This document shows positions 1-12,112 of a stretch of DNA of 64,000 nucleotides, one piece after another; position 1 is the stretch's first letter; every line of letters begins with the position of its first letter. The notes under the pieces are model-generated. The model was not told the origin of the DNA and did not search any database. It saw only the letters and a program-made list of their open reading frames with translations. This DNA comes from Merluccius polli. Lineage: Eukaryota > Chordata > Actinopteri > Gadiformes > Merlucciidae. The stretch lies in contig JAOPHQ010004849.1 in the NCBI GenBank assembly GCA_030340625.1, forward strand, positions 62,001 through 126,000, in the 5' to 3' direction. The position numbers and the translations under genes were made by a program.

Positions 1-1407
1 GATTCATCCAGTGAGGAGGAGGATGAAGATGAAGATGAGGATGACGTGAGTGTCCTTCCATTAAGGGCTGTTGACATGGGAGCCTAGAAGCGAAATGTTG
101 CCATTGGCATATACAGGCATGCAAAATTGGCAATTCTCAATTTTTAATTCAAAATAGGTCACCTACGTGATTCGTGCAGATCAGATGAGAAATTAATTGG
201 GGGGGGGGGGGGGGGGGGGCGTCTATTTCGCAAAGTCGTCTGCGGTTAAAATCAGGCCAACTTACAAATAAATAATACAATTAATACTATGTTTAGTGAT
301 AAGAATGGAGGATCCCACTCCGAACCAATGTTCGATATACCAGTGTCCTGTCACCATCATGCACTAGAGTAGGCCTACTACATTTACCATGGTAATATAG
401 CCTATACAAGACTGTAAATGATCCCTTTAGAAATAATAGTGGATAATAGTTAATGGTAGTTTATTGATATGGACCTCTAAACTATAAATGTAACCTTTTG
501 ACTTGACGATTAAGTTAGTTGGTGTAAAATGAGGGGTTTTGAGGAGGAGGCTCAATGCTGCTCTAATTGGAGATGGTGGTCAGGGAAGCAAACAAGAATC
601 TCCTAAAAAATAAAAATCCTAATCATTACTGCTTCATATAAATGTCTGAATAAAAAAGCACTTGTGTGCCACTGAGGCAGAGCACCTATACAAAAATATA
701 ATCTGTGCTTGATTTGAGGGGCACCGCAAGCTGATTTTATTATATTCATTGTATTGTTTTTTTGTTTCTGAAACGGTTGGGCAAATGTATATAGTGCTTT
801 AAAAAGCAAAACTACAATGTCACGTAAGTGCTGTGTGGGGGAAGTCGGATCCACTCTTGATCGAGTCCAACTCGGATGACCCATGGATGGAGCACTGCGT
901 CGGTTGCGTAGTAGAAGGGACATTCCATGTCGATTTTTGGGTCTTGTTCTGTGTTTACTATAATGGTTGGCAATAGATGGTGCTGGAAGTAATAGCGCTG
1001 CTGTATGGCGGCGACAGTGTGAGTGCTCTCATTGGAAACACGACTCGAGTTCCGATTAAGACACACGGCTTTGAATGTATGGAGGTACTTAAAATTATCA
1101 TAAAACAAAAAAGGTGGTTTGTACATTGTGCAAAGTTTCAATGAAATTTAAACTTTAAATTTAAACTGTTATTTCTATATATGGAGACAAAGAAACCATC
1201 TCTCTCCATTTCCTTTTTTTTTTTTTTTTTAAGAATTTATGTTTTAAACTCCTTGTTTGGCAGCAGAACGATGACGACGATGATGATGATGACGATGAGG
1301 AGGAAGAGGAGGACGAGGAGGACGAGGCAGAGGACAAGGAGAACAAGTCTGAAGAGAGCTCCAGTAGCTCGAGTTCAGCAGAGTCCTCAGACTCTGATAC
1401 TGACTGA
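1..1407 (+). CDS. ubtf: ubtf, C-terminal end (last two coding exons, partial)
   Basis: Upstream binding factor is an HMG-box protein that activates rRNA gene transcription by RNA polymerase I in the nucleolus; its C terminus is a long acidic tail. The sequence shows exon 1-45 (open at the window edge, ending before GTGAGT), which encodes an Asp/Glu/Ser run. The last exon is 1264-1407 and encodes QND, then an Asp/Glu tract, then a polyserine stretch and the end SSDSDTD, with TGA at 1405-1407. The order of acidic tract, serine run and SDSD-type ending matches UBTF, and the gene lies directly upstream of atxn7l3, as in other vertebrates. No HMG box is visible because the window starts too late, so the call rests on the tail plus synteny. 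The acceptor at 1261-1266 is a CAGCAG tandem, so the leading Gln may be optional. Confidence 0.8.
46..1263 (+). other. last intron of ubtf
   Basis: This is a 1.2-kb phase-0 intron between the two acidic-tail exons. It holds a run of about 20 G at 199-219 and a poly-T tract just before the acceptor (about 1214-1230). I see no other gene in it. Short open frames on the minus strand here have no recognisable protein features. Confidence 0.7.
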
Positions 1408-1543
1408 CCGGGGGCCCACTGGGTCCCCCAGAGAGACTGAGCCGAGCCCAGCCTAGAGTCCAGGGAGCTCTGCCACTGTGCCAACCCCGCTCTCCTCCTC
1501 CCACCACCACCACCAGAAGGGAGTTCCTGCGTTGCCTCGTACA

Positions 1544-1653
<110 letters not shown>

Positions 1654-2723
1654 CCCGCTCTGTGCTTTTGTTGCCCGGGTGGGGCACCACCGACTGTCCC
1701 AAGTTCCACTGATCCTCGACCAGATGTCGCGGGGGACCCCTCCCGGCTCTTGGATGGCATCATCATTATGTCCACTAATGGGTTCATCCAGGGTTACAGG
1801 TGGGTAAAGGAGTTTTATTGGCTAGGGTGAATAACTTTTCTCCTAGTCCTTTTTGTTTAGTTCTCTCCCTCACGACAAGGTAAAACGGTTTCACATCTGA
1901 AGTGGGATATAGGTGGTGAACAGGATCAATGGAGCCAAAGACCATATTGATTATGGTGCATTGGTTTGGGGCGCCTACAGGCCATAAACAAAATGTTGCA
2001 CTCTTCAGAATGTGTCCTTGAATCTTTGTTTTTAGAGCCTGTATTTTTTTTTCTTTTTCTTGTCCTTTTTCAACTTCTAGTGGTGTAGTTGTTGCCATTT
2101 GGGTCTGGAAGAGGTGGTCTTTTCAGGAAAAATCAAGCCATGATGAATGTCTTTAACTTTTTCTTTTTTTTTGTTGCTGGAATTTTTTAAACAGCTCGCT
2201 TCTTTCCTGTATATGAACCTAGTAATGGGGTATGGTGCATCGCCTCACATTTTGTCATTGATGGGTATTGAATCTGAAGTTAACATCGTTACTTGCTCTT
2301 CGTAGAGGTCTGTTTCTCAACCATAGGAAGATATTTGTTACAATCTGAGACCATTAAATTTGATATTTTGTTTGTTTTGGCAATTCTTCATCCTTGCATG
2401 TACAAATCTGATTTAAATGTGTACACTGAGACGTTTGTCATATCGCATTTTCATTGTTTCTGCTTAAAACATTTTTACCCTTTCATTACTTTTTTTACAT
2501 TTCCTATCAGATTTGGCATTTGTTGTTTCTTTGAGCCTCTATTTTATATTTAATTTACAACTTTTTTTAATGAAGCCATTCATTATTTCAATTTTTAAAT
2601 TGTGTTCAGCTTCATGGTTTCTGTTATGAAATTTAGACTTAAATGATAATGACTGTAATCCAAGCCAGTTCCAGTCTGTTCATCCCAAAAAAAAGTGTGC
2701 ACTTAAATGTAACATTTTCTCCC

Positions 2724-2857
<134 letters not shown>

Positions 2858-4074
2858 CGTACATGCATACATACACATGTGTGTGTATATATACAAAGGT
2901 GTGAATATTGCTTTGCTTTAACGTTTGCCGTTTCTGTATTGTGTTCATAATATATGATGTGACTGCAGCGCATGTTTGCGCACCCACCTTGGGACATCAC
3001 ACCTACACCATGAATGTAGATAGCGTTTGATCTCATTTTCAAAGTTCTTAAGTGATTTATTTTTGTTTTCTTTTTAAGTGCTGTTTTGTCGTTAGTTAAT
3101 TGGAAATTGCCTGGTTTTGTTATACATGTTCCTGATCTGTTTAAAGACGGATGAGCGCTCAGCAAATGTCTGGCTGTGATTTTACTGAGTTTGACCATTC
3201 TAAATCTCGTATATAATTGGATAAAAGGTGTGATATATTTATATAATTGATGGCAGACGTGTGAAAGCTGATCAAGAATTTTGGCTGACATAAAGGGATA
3301 TGGTAAAACTGAACTGCCAATTTAAAAGGGGGGGTGAATTCTGTTATCTCTTTATTGTACATATTTTTTTATTGAAGTTTTATGTTAGCTGCTACTTCTG
3401 TTCGGAGTACACCAGTGTGTCCTGCGGCGAGTCCTTTATTGGCGGGAAAGAAACCGTTATTCCATCTGCTTTAGTTATCAGTTGTCCACTCACGTTGGTT
3501 TGTTTGTAGAAGTATTGAAGACGGCAAAGCTTTACAAGTCTTTATTGCTGATCCTTTGACAAAAATTGATGTTTTCTATAGCGGAGGGTGTTCTAATGTC
3601 CTTGCAAATTTAAGTATTTGGGCAAATAAAATCTTTGAAAAATATATTTTGTGTAGTATTTTTGCAGTCAATAAATGTGAATTCCCACAGGAGTCAATGT
3701 GTACAGTCACCATGGCTACAGTCCACCAGCTCCACATAGAACTGGCATTGGCAACATCTACATGTTGTGTTGCTGTACTGTCAGTATGCAATAGATTCAA
3801 GAAGCTTTATTTTTCCCGAGGGAAATTACTGTGCAACAGTTGCAATACAAAATGTGCAATACAAAGGTGGGAAGGTATTACAGGGTTTAGAGTAAAAATA
3901 AGCTAAAATAAAGGCTAACATAAAATAAAATAAAGGCTAGCATAAAATAAAACAAACTATTAACAAAATGCAACAAAAATGCAATGCAAGCGTTAATTAA
4001 TGATATAACTATAATGACTCATTACCCAGTCAGTCGCACCTAATCAGGTTCAGGACCTCAACCTAGGCTTTGAA

Positions 4075-4329
4075 ATCGAGCACCGACGGCGATCGATGCG
4101 TGCGGTGTTCCGGAAGTGATGTCTGCGCCGCGCCGGTCCCCCTCCCTCCCCCCTCCCCCCTCCGTTGACGACCACAACAACAACGGTCATCCATTGCGGT
4201 GCTGCTGCTGCTCGGTGTGATGCGTACGGCGGGCCGCAGCCCACATAGCAGCAACAAGGAGGAGGAGGAGGAGGAGGAGGACCGGGTCCAGTAATGCATA
4301 ATACCTCGCCCACGTCTTCTCCGGTCCAG
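4075..4329 (+). promoter_or_regulatory. atxn7l3: atxn7l3 promoter and non-coding first exon
   Basis: This is a CpG-rich island between AT-rich flanks. It contains an ETS-type site CCGGAAGTG at 4110-4118, typical of TATA-less housekeeping promoters, then CTG and GAG repeats. A strong splice donor CCAG/GTACGT lies at 4329/4330. I infer that a 5' UTR exon ends at 4329 and is joined to the coding exon at 4909. No TATA box is evident. The exact start site cannot be read from sequence. Confidence 0.6.
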
Positions 4330-4908
4330 GTACGTCTAACAGCGTCAGCGGGACGGTTGGTTGGGGTTTTTTTTTAAACCAGGAAATGTCACAACATTTG
4401 TATGGCTTGGGTAATGGTGGGGGTGGGGGGTAATGACGACAATGGCGTACACACATTGCATGAAACATTGCTGCTTCGTATTTAAGGTATCCCAACGCCT
4501 GCTGTTCGCCGTCCACGCTATAGCTAAGCTGCTTCATGGGGCTAAACCCAGAGGCTAAAGTACCCCCACCCACCACCATAACCACCATAGAGGCCATTTA
4601 TTCAGCTTTCATGTCATTGGGAATCATGGATGGCTAATTTATTTCCGGGTTTCGCCAGTGATGCATTCATGTCCCCTCGGACAGTGCAGATGTAGGTTTG
4701 ACCTCGACCCCCCCCCCCTCCCTGGACCACACAGTCCTGTGACCCTGGAGCCAGACAGACCTGCTGGTCACATAGGATCAGTTCGAGCACAATGGAGAGG
4801 TGCCCTGTTTGGAGCCATGCCTGATTGTCTGTATTGTCTCCTTTTTGTATTTTTCCAATCTTAAGACGGCACTTCATGATTTTCTGTCCACCTTTACCGT
4901 TTTGCCAA

Positions 4909-7900
4909 ATGAAAATGGAGGAGAAATCCCTGTCGGGCCTGAACGAAACCAAGTTAGAGGTAAGCACATGTTTTGTATTTGATTCAAATGGAGCCTATTA
5001 AACTATTTATTTAGTCTATGCATTTAGTCTCCCAGACAGTTTACATTTGACGTCTGTGTGTGTGGTAGGCCTTAGTGGATGAGATCTACTGTGACCTGGT
5101 GGAGGATGCGTGCTTAGGCCTGTCTTTTGAGGTTCACCGGGCTGTGAAACAGGGACACTTCTTCCTGGACGACACGGACCAAGAGAGCCATGAAGGAGTT
5201 CGGTTGGTACCAGAGATTCATTTTCTTTATTCTTGCTTACTCCAAGCCCCTTGGTGTTGTTGTGCATGTAATGAGCTCAGGTTACACCAAAAACCAAAGA
5301 AAGTACCATGCAAGAAGAATAATGCGCCCGCTTGACTGTAGAAATTGGCAGAGGACCCGAGTTCGAGTCTCAACTCGGGAGGAAGCAACGCAACACCATC
5401 AGTGCAAGCAGGCATGTCGCTGTTGGTCACACGTATGCATATTTTCCTCATGTCTGTCTCCTAGAAATCGTGGATCAACCAGGAGTGGATGTATTTGGTC
5501 AAGTGTACAATCAGTGGAAGAACAAAGAGTGTGAGTGTCCCAACTGTAAGCGATGCATCGCCGCCTCTCGCTTTGCGCCACACTTGGAGAAGTGCCTGGG
5601 CATGGGCCGGAACAGCAGTCGCATCGCCAACCGCAGGTCAGCCAGCCCACCGTCACTTCTGTGCCACTTCTCTTTTGTGTGTCGCAGGGGAACTGTACCT
5701 GCCACACGAGGAGTTTCGAAGGAATACAGAAACCCAAAAAGATGATGATTATTATGAGAGAGAAAATAACATTTAGTTTCTACCCTTAACAAGGCTAGCG
5801 AACAACAACAACTTGAACAAATCAGAGAGTGATCAGGAAGACAACGATGACCTCAATGACAACGATTGGTCGTACGGGGCAGAGAAAAAAGGTGAACCTT
5901 TGACTTTGACTTAATGAGGATCATCGGTGTAAATCTTGGTTTAGTTAGAAAGATAAACCCCCTTTCAAATGATCCAAACTCTTTGTCTCTACAGCCAAGA
6001 AGAGAAAAGCTGAAAAGGTATATATTGGTTATATATGGGTTTATAAAAATGTTGAGTAGAACTAGGGCTGCAACTTTTTTTCATAGTCGATTAATCTCAT
6101 TTTTTCAATAAATCCATAAATCATTTAGTCTAGAAAATGTCATAAATAATAGCAAAACCTTTGCAACCCTAAGTAGAACTGATATAACATATTTCATATA
6201 TAACATATGTGATATAACATTTCATGCAGCTTCAGAATTCACCAAGAAGATCAAAATCTCTCAAGCATAAAAATGGTGAGTAAAATTGTGAAAACGCAGA
6301 CTCTGAAGGCTGGTGTTGTTTTTTGATGTTCTTAGGCCTAGTACATGGGCATTTCTAAAAAACATTTTTTCCCCCCTCCGTTTTAAAAATAAATCCTGTC
6401 CACACAAACAGTGTTATAGAAAATATCTCTGTCCACAAGCGAACGCAAAGATCATTTAAAACACTCACATAAGCGTGCCAGGCCAGTAAGGTGCGATGAA
6501 ACTATGTCAAAACAGAGAACGTTAGCCTCCCACCAACCCCAAACACACACACATACACATACACACCACCTTGGAAAGAGTGAATACAATATGTTCCTGT
6601 AACTAATGGGTACTATAAGTAACTACAGATTTATTCTGGCAAAATCTGTAGTTCTGTGAAATGATCACTGAATGGCTGCAATTTATTGAACTTTTGGGTG
6701 GAACCTCTCAATGTATATTCGATTTTTTTTCAATAAAAAAGTTTCTTTAAGCCAGTTTGAGATAGACTTAGGGAACTTCGAGTTAAACAGTATCAAACGT
6801 CTAGCAAGCAGGGATGTAAATGCTTTTGTATATAGCTATAACCTGTAAGTACTGTAGAAATTATGTTAAAGAAGGCAGCCCAAAAACCATGTAGTGACAG
6901 GATTTCTAATTTGAAAATAACGAAACAAATGGGATGCAACTCTGTAATCTTTTTTACTCTTCTTTTTTTACCCAATATTTTAAACATCCTATATTTACCT
7001 CTGATGGTTTCGCTGACCAGTGACCTCATAAAACACTAATTCAGCATGTTTGATTTTCTAGGTGAGCTCAGTGGCAGTACCAACACGGAGCCCTACAAGG
7101 TCAGTGAACTCCTACTTTTCCTTTTCCTTCACCCGTCGAGTAAAACCGTCTGATCACTCTGTGTTGACGTGCTCCCTCCTTCCACTTCCTCCTGCAGTAC
7201 AGCTACAGTGTGGGTATTAACTACGAAACACTAGGTCCCCAAGAACTGCGCTCTCTGTTGACGACGGTAAGACCATTGAACTTCCACTGGCCTCACAGTT
7301 GTACCTTCAATGTTAATACATGGCTTTTTCTTGTTTTACCTCAACTTGGCCTTCTCTCCTTACAGCAATGCGGGGTGATATCCGAGCACACCAAGAAGAT
7401 GTGCACCAGGTAGGGTCGCGGTGATGTCTGAAGTACAAGCAGGAAAACATAGTCTTGGTCTGCTCACGATGACAATATCTAGTTGACGCAAGGCCCTGTG
7501 TCAATGAGTAGTTGCTCATTTTGCCTTTGAATACAATGATGCATCTGCTATATCTTGCATCAGTGTGTTGAAATAATCCTCTCCTAAAGTCAGACCCTTA
7601 GAAGCCTTTTGTTTTGGCTCTACACCATTTCCCCCCAACATTGTATTAAGGCAATTATATTGTGGCTTTCCGAGGCCCATGAACAGAGGTAACATCTAGT
7701 GTTTATAAGTCCCAAGCGGGTCGCTGATGGTACTCCTCCTGGTTTCTCTGTGGGCAGCCGCCATGTTGTCCGGGTGGACAACATGTGGTATATGATATGC
7801 CATATGATCCTTGTGTTCCTCCAGGTCCCAGCGGTGCCCCCAGCACACGGACCAGCAGAGGAGGAGCGTCCGGGTGTTCCTCTTGGGGCCCTCAGGGTGA

Positions 7901-9661
7901 GTCAGGGTGTTCGTCTTGGGGCCTTCAGGGTGTTGGCATAGTGACATTACAATTTTGTGTTTCTGCAGGAAGTGTTGCTGTCTGTGTGATGGGGAAATGC
8001 ATTTTGTACAATTGAGTGCATTGCCCTTTTCAAATAATTAGTTTTTTTTAATAGTATGGATACTTGGAAATAAACACAGTAGGACCTGGTTCAGGAGCCG
8101 TTCACCTGATTGGTGGGTGGATTGTTTTGACTGCCAGGTTACCGTCGCTGCCGAGCGTGGATGCTGTTGCCAGGGGTAACGGCTACAACATTGCGGGCGG
8201 CCAGACCCTGCTGAATCGCCTGCAGTGGGAGGACCCGTCTGAAAACTCCACAATGGACTCGGTTGCGTCCAACTCAAGTAGGGAACACAGTAAACACTCA
8301 ATTTGTAAGGAATAAACCCTACCATTGCCAAGTGGTTTATTCCACTAATACCACAGTTAACAACAATGGTTTAGATATTAGTTACTGTAAAGGGGCTATA
8401 GACGATATATTTAGCCACAAGATGTCGCACTAGAGCACCAGCATCTCAAACCACAACAATTGGGAGTGTTCTTTACCTTCTTTACTAATCTCATGCACGG
8501 CCCGTGTGTTATATCATGAACGCGCGGCCGGACCAGAAACACCAAAACAAAGAAAATAGAAGCTTAGATTACAACACACACAGAGGGGGGGGTGCCTTCA
8601 ACCTCTGGTCAGGACGCCATTACTCCACTATATCTCTACATAGCCAATAGTTGTTTGCTGCTATATTAATGTTCAAAATATCATCTATAGCCCCTTTAAG
8701 CTATAACGTTTTTTTATTGACTTAATCAGATGAAATTCAATCACACCCATGGAATGTTATTGATCAGTCAAGATTTAAAAATGCTTTAATGCTTTTAAAA
8801 ATGCTGTGGTGCAAAGACAATGTGCTCAAAGCGCAGCGCAAGAAAAGAAGAATGTTCAGCTGATTAAATCGATAAAAAAACAATAATGCTATAGATTAAA
8901 GTAACTAATATCTAATCATTGTTGGTAATTGTGGTATGAACTGAATTGTTTTATTTTATTCATCCTTTATTTAGCCAGGAAGGTCCCATTGAGATACAGG
9001 ATCTCTTCTTTCAGGGAGTCCTGGTCAAGACGGCAGCATAAACAATTCCTCATGATAGAACACATACAATTGCAGCGTATGCTTTAATAACTATGCACCT
9101 ACCTTTTATTAAATGCTAGTTATGGTTGTTTGGTTGCTTCCAAGCACATGACTAAACACAAGAACTTGTATTCCATTGAGCAAATTCATAGGTGAATAGT
9201 CATTATTAGTAATGCTCATCTAACCACTTTTTTGGGTATTTCCAAACAACATGAACTGCAGTGACTCCCGATGGGTGAGGTTAGCTGCCAGTAAAGCATA
9301 CACTGTGACTGTATTCACCAATGCACAATGTCAGGTCAAAAACAATACCTTTTAACTTTGAGTCTATGGTGAGATTGACTTTGTGTTTGTGGCTGGTTGT
9401 GCTGGGCTCCTAGGTGGTTCCAACCCTTCAGATCCCAGAAGGCCCAAGAAGAAGAGGCCGTCCTCCACGGCTTATAGCAGCGCTGTGCCGGGGGACGCGA
9501 CGCAGCGGGGCAGCGGCTGTCAGACGAGCGCTGGCAGCAGCAGCGCTAGCAGCAGCACCAGCAGCACCTCTCAGGGTAATATCAGCTTCTCCAACAAAAC
9601 CAAGAGGCCTAAACAGCTCCCAGCTGCTTCCATGGGTTCTGTCTATGACGAGTTCAACTAG
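4909..9661 (+). CDS. atxn7l3: Ataxin-7-like protein 3, SAGA deubiquitinase module subunit (12 coding exons; one frameshift)
   Basis: ATXN7L3 (yeast Sgf11 counterpart) anchors and activates the USP22 deubiquitinase in the SAGA complex, removing ubiquitin from H2B and H2A in the nucleus. Exons: 4909-4959, 5069-5202, 5465-5636, 5794-5891, 5995-6017, 6230-6275, 7062-7099, 7198-7266, 7366-7409, 7825-7896, 8138-8277, 9414-9661. All introns are GT-AG. Starting MKMEEKSLSGL, it shows the N-terminal helix, the Sgf11 zinc finger in exon 3 (CPNC...H...C, then GMGRNSSRIANRR), an acidic/KKRK linker, the SCA7-type domain across exons 9-10 (QCGVISEHTKKMC, then RCPQHTD) and a Ser/Lys-rich tail ending SVYDEFN. 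Exons sum to 1135 nt; 1134 would give 377 residues. Exon 2 has one extra base near 5188-5189 (AGCC before ATGAAG), so the reading frame is broken as written. The family expects a Met-Lys-(Asp/Glu)-Phe-Glu sequence there, and that follows if the frame shifts. All other junction phases agree. Exon 6 may instead begin at 6236. Confidence 0.93.
5306..5395 (+). repeat. possible decayed tRNA-derived SINE fragment
   Basis: In atxn7l3 intron 2 the sequence around 5355-5375 has a B-box-like GAGTTCGAGTCTC flanked by short complementary CCCGAG/CTCGGG stems, as in a tRNA T-arm. The A-box side (about 5325-5345) is poor and no full cloverleaf forms. It could be chance. Confidence 0.25.
6063..6171. mobile_element. 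short hAT-type MITE with perfect 8-bp target duplication
   Basis: A 109-bp element lies in atxn7l3 intron 5. The ends are TAGGGCTGCAAC (6063-6074) and its near inverse GCAACCCTA (6163-6171). It is flanked by the identical 8-mer AGTAGAAC at 6055-6062 and 6072-6079 shifted to the right end (6172-6179). An 8-bp duplication with TAGGG ends is typical of hAT transposons. There is no coding capacity. Confidence 0.85.
8391..8695. mobile_element. TTAA-type MITE in atxn7l3 intron 11
   Basis: This 305-bp element has inverted ends AGGGGCTATAGACGATAT and, at the right, ATCATCTATAGCCCCT. The right flank is TTAA (8696-8699); the left flank is GTAA, one mismatch from it. TTAA targets with AGGG-type ends suggest a piggyBac or Kolobok derivative. 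It is non-coding. Confidence 0.65.
8961..9040 (+). repeat. dispersed repeat copy (CTTTATTTAgCCAGG family), copy 1
   Basis: The segment reads CCTTTATTTAGCCAGGAAGG, then TCCCATTGAGAT and a GGGAGTCCTGG block. A second copy in the same orientation lies at 10208-10290. This is a widespread fish dispersed repeat; I do not assign it to a class with confidence. Confidence 0.7.
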
Positions 9662-10870
9662 ACTCTGAGTCTCAGCTTGCACCTTGGCCTTCTCTTCATA
9701 TCCAACAGGAAGATAGAGCGAAAGACCGCTCTATTGTATAGACCTTTTTCAGCAAAGTGTTCTACTCAAAACTACTCGTTAATAACAAGGACTCTCGTGG
9801 CCCATTGATGCACAATGATGTCATCGTGTGTTGCACTGCTTGTGTTAATTTAGGTGTGTGTCCTTGTATAGCCCTTGCTGGTGTGTACTGTAGGCTGAGG
9901 ACATGTTTTCAGTGTGGAGTGGATGTAGAGGTTTGTGTGCCAATTTGAATTGTTTGACGTTTGCTTACATCGACCGATGTGTAACTCACTCCACTGTGTG
10001 TAAAGGGATATGTGCATTATGCATCTATTACTGTACACAAGTGAAAACGCTGATTTTGCTATACATATTATTTGGGCTTTCTCCTGTTTTTTGTGTATGG
10101 TGCGATGTTAAATGAAGTGCGTGTGTGTAGTGTAGATATCACAGGCAGTACAAAGTGTTCAGGGATTGGTAAAAGTTCTGAACACTTTACAATTTTTTTT
10201 ATTAGTGAACCTTTATTTAACCAGGCGAGTCCCATTGAGATGACAAGAACTCTTTTTCGAGGGAGCCCTGGCCAAGGTATCAGCAATACATTGTTTCAAA
10301 CAACATACAAGCAAACATTTAGCAACTCACAGAATTATATGCCTAAAAAGACAAGAGGAGACAGATCTAACTAAGGAAGCAATTACAAGTTCCAACTGAA
10401 TTCACCTCCAGACCCTTCACTACATTTAAGCTAGATTGTTAGGTCTGGATCCGGATAAGGTTTTAAATCTTTTCTGTTTAATCTGAAGGAAAAACATGTC
10501 AACTTCCAACCAGGGAAGGATTGTTGCCGTCCCTCAGATCTGGTTCATCTCTGTACTTTTTTAAGGATGTATTATTTAAAACGTTGATCTCTCTCATGTG
10601 TATATTTATTGTTTATGTGTATGGCATTCTCCCTTCAATCATTGGAAGCAGCAGAGCTTTTATATCACACTTACCCATACCCACCACCCCCACCACCCAT
10701 GTCTCCTTCAATACATGTCAGTTGGGACCACATAAGAACGGTTGTCTGTTGCTGTCATTTGTATACAACCCCAGGGCACTTTCCATTTCATTTCATTTAT
10801 GCAGATTGTTTGATAGGATATTCTAAATGTCCTGTTTAAATCATGCAACCTAATAAAAAAATAGTGTTGA
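9662..10870 (+). other. atxn7l3 3' UTR (inferred)
   Basis: This is AT-rich non-coding sequence after the TAG at 9659-9661. It contains the second CTTTATTTAACCAGG repeat copy (10208-10290) and an AATAAA signal at 10852-10857, immediately before a TTAA-type MITE. The true end of the transcript is not determined. Confidence 0.5.
10208..10290 (+). repeat. dispersed repeat copy (CTTTATTTAACCAGG family), copy 2
   Basis: It reads ACCTTTATTTAACCAGGCGA, then GTCCCATTGAGAT and CGAGGGAGCCCTGGCCAAG, parallel to the copy at 8961-9040. Both are in the same orientation as atxn7l3. Confidence 0.7.
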
Positions 10871-11123
10871 AGGGCAAGTAAACCCCCGTTTTCACAGGAG
10901 AACAAGGAGCAAGTACACGGGGTGTTTCCAAAACGCACATCACACTCACTGAAGCAGGGTTCACTGTCAATAGAAAAATACTGCTCTGGAAAAGTGTTTT
11001 TACCTTTTTTATTTTACAGCTTCCGTTTAATAACTTTATAAGTTTGAGTCAAAATCAACACTTTGTGAGACCCAAACAGAATAGGTTTCAACTAAGTATG
11101 TTATTTTGGGGTTTACATACCCT
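10871..11123. mobile_element. TTAA-type MITE between atxn7l3 and tmub2
   Basis: The inverted ends are AGGGCAAGTAAACCCC on the left and GGGGTTTACATACCCT on the right. The right flank is TTAA (11124-11127); the left flank is TTGA. It is a 253-bp non-coding element sitting in the short convergent gap between the 3' ends of two genes. Confidence 0.6.
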
Positions 11124-12112
11124 TTAAACTTGTCTAATCTGTGATGTATTTAGGTCAGGATTATGTAAAGCCAATGTTAGTTTTGTCAGTGTTTCCAAGT
11201 ACTTGACAATTATCCCAATGATAGTGGGGATATATTGGGGGCATGATTCAGGTATTTTTGGCGAGGCAGGAGTTTATGAATGTTTGATATCAGTACACAA
11301 ATCGCACACCACACAATGAACCAGCCAGTGACAAAACTAGTTCAAAATGATTTATTCTGAATCAGCAATAGTCACAGCAGTCCAACTTAGGACAGAACAG
11401 ACAACCTCTGATGTATTGCTAAAGCCCTAAATATTCAAGTTCAGGATGCAAAGTCATCTAAATCTTTTATTTACAGTAAATAAACAGTATTTACACAATC
11501 TTTTCAAGAGCAGTGTCTATATTGGTGTTAAGATTCTAGTTTCATAAGTACTCAGAGAGTTGTTCAAGCAACACAAACACAATAAGAAAATCGAAGCCTT
11601 GCACAAAAGAATTGCTGTCAAATTATTGGTTTTCTGAAAACGAATATTCTCTGAAAATAAACTTAATTCAACAGCTCAAAAACATCTAGCTCAAGTCAAA
11701 TTTTGGTAACTTATCCTGTTTACCTTAAACATGTTCAACAACAAAAAAAAAAAATGTGACAGACAGTTTTCTCACTCCTTTATGGGTGAAATAGTATTGA
11801 AACCGGATACTAAAACAAGCAGGACATGTGTTACTTCATTACTTTAGTTGGTTTTCATGCCACAGCTAAAAATAAAAAACCCTGGTCCGTTCAATCTGAA
11901 CATCGTACACACACACTGCATATGATGATTTTTAACTGTACATTCTCCCGATGTTGCCGTGGCCATCATGCACAGTGTTGGATTCCAGTCTGCTAGGTAG
12001 CATCTGCACCGAGGCCCTGATTGGTCCGTGTCCTGCAGTGTGTGTGCTGTTACTAACAGGAAACGGACCAATCCGGGATCTCCCTCCATAGTTAAAGAAA
12101 GCCGTTCACCGC
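11124..12112 (-). other. tmub2 3' UTR (inferred)
   Basis: This is AT-rich non-coding sequence downstream of the tmub2 stop. Minus-strand AATAAA signals lie at 11351-11356 and 11466-11471. No other gene is visible. Confidence 0.45.

Noticed and set aside
4050..4600. Minus-strand frames of 78-136 codons in the atxn7l3 promoter island
   Set aside because: Low-complexity translations of GGA, CTG and C-rich repeats in a CpG island, with no conserved features.
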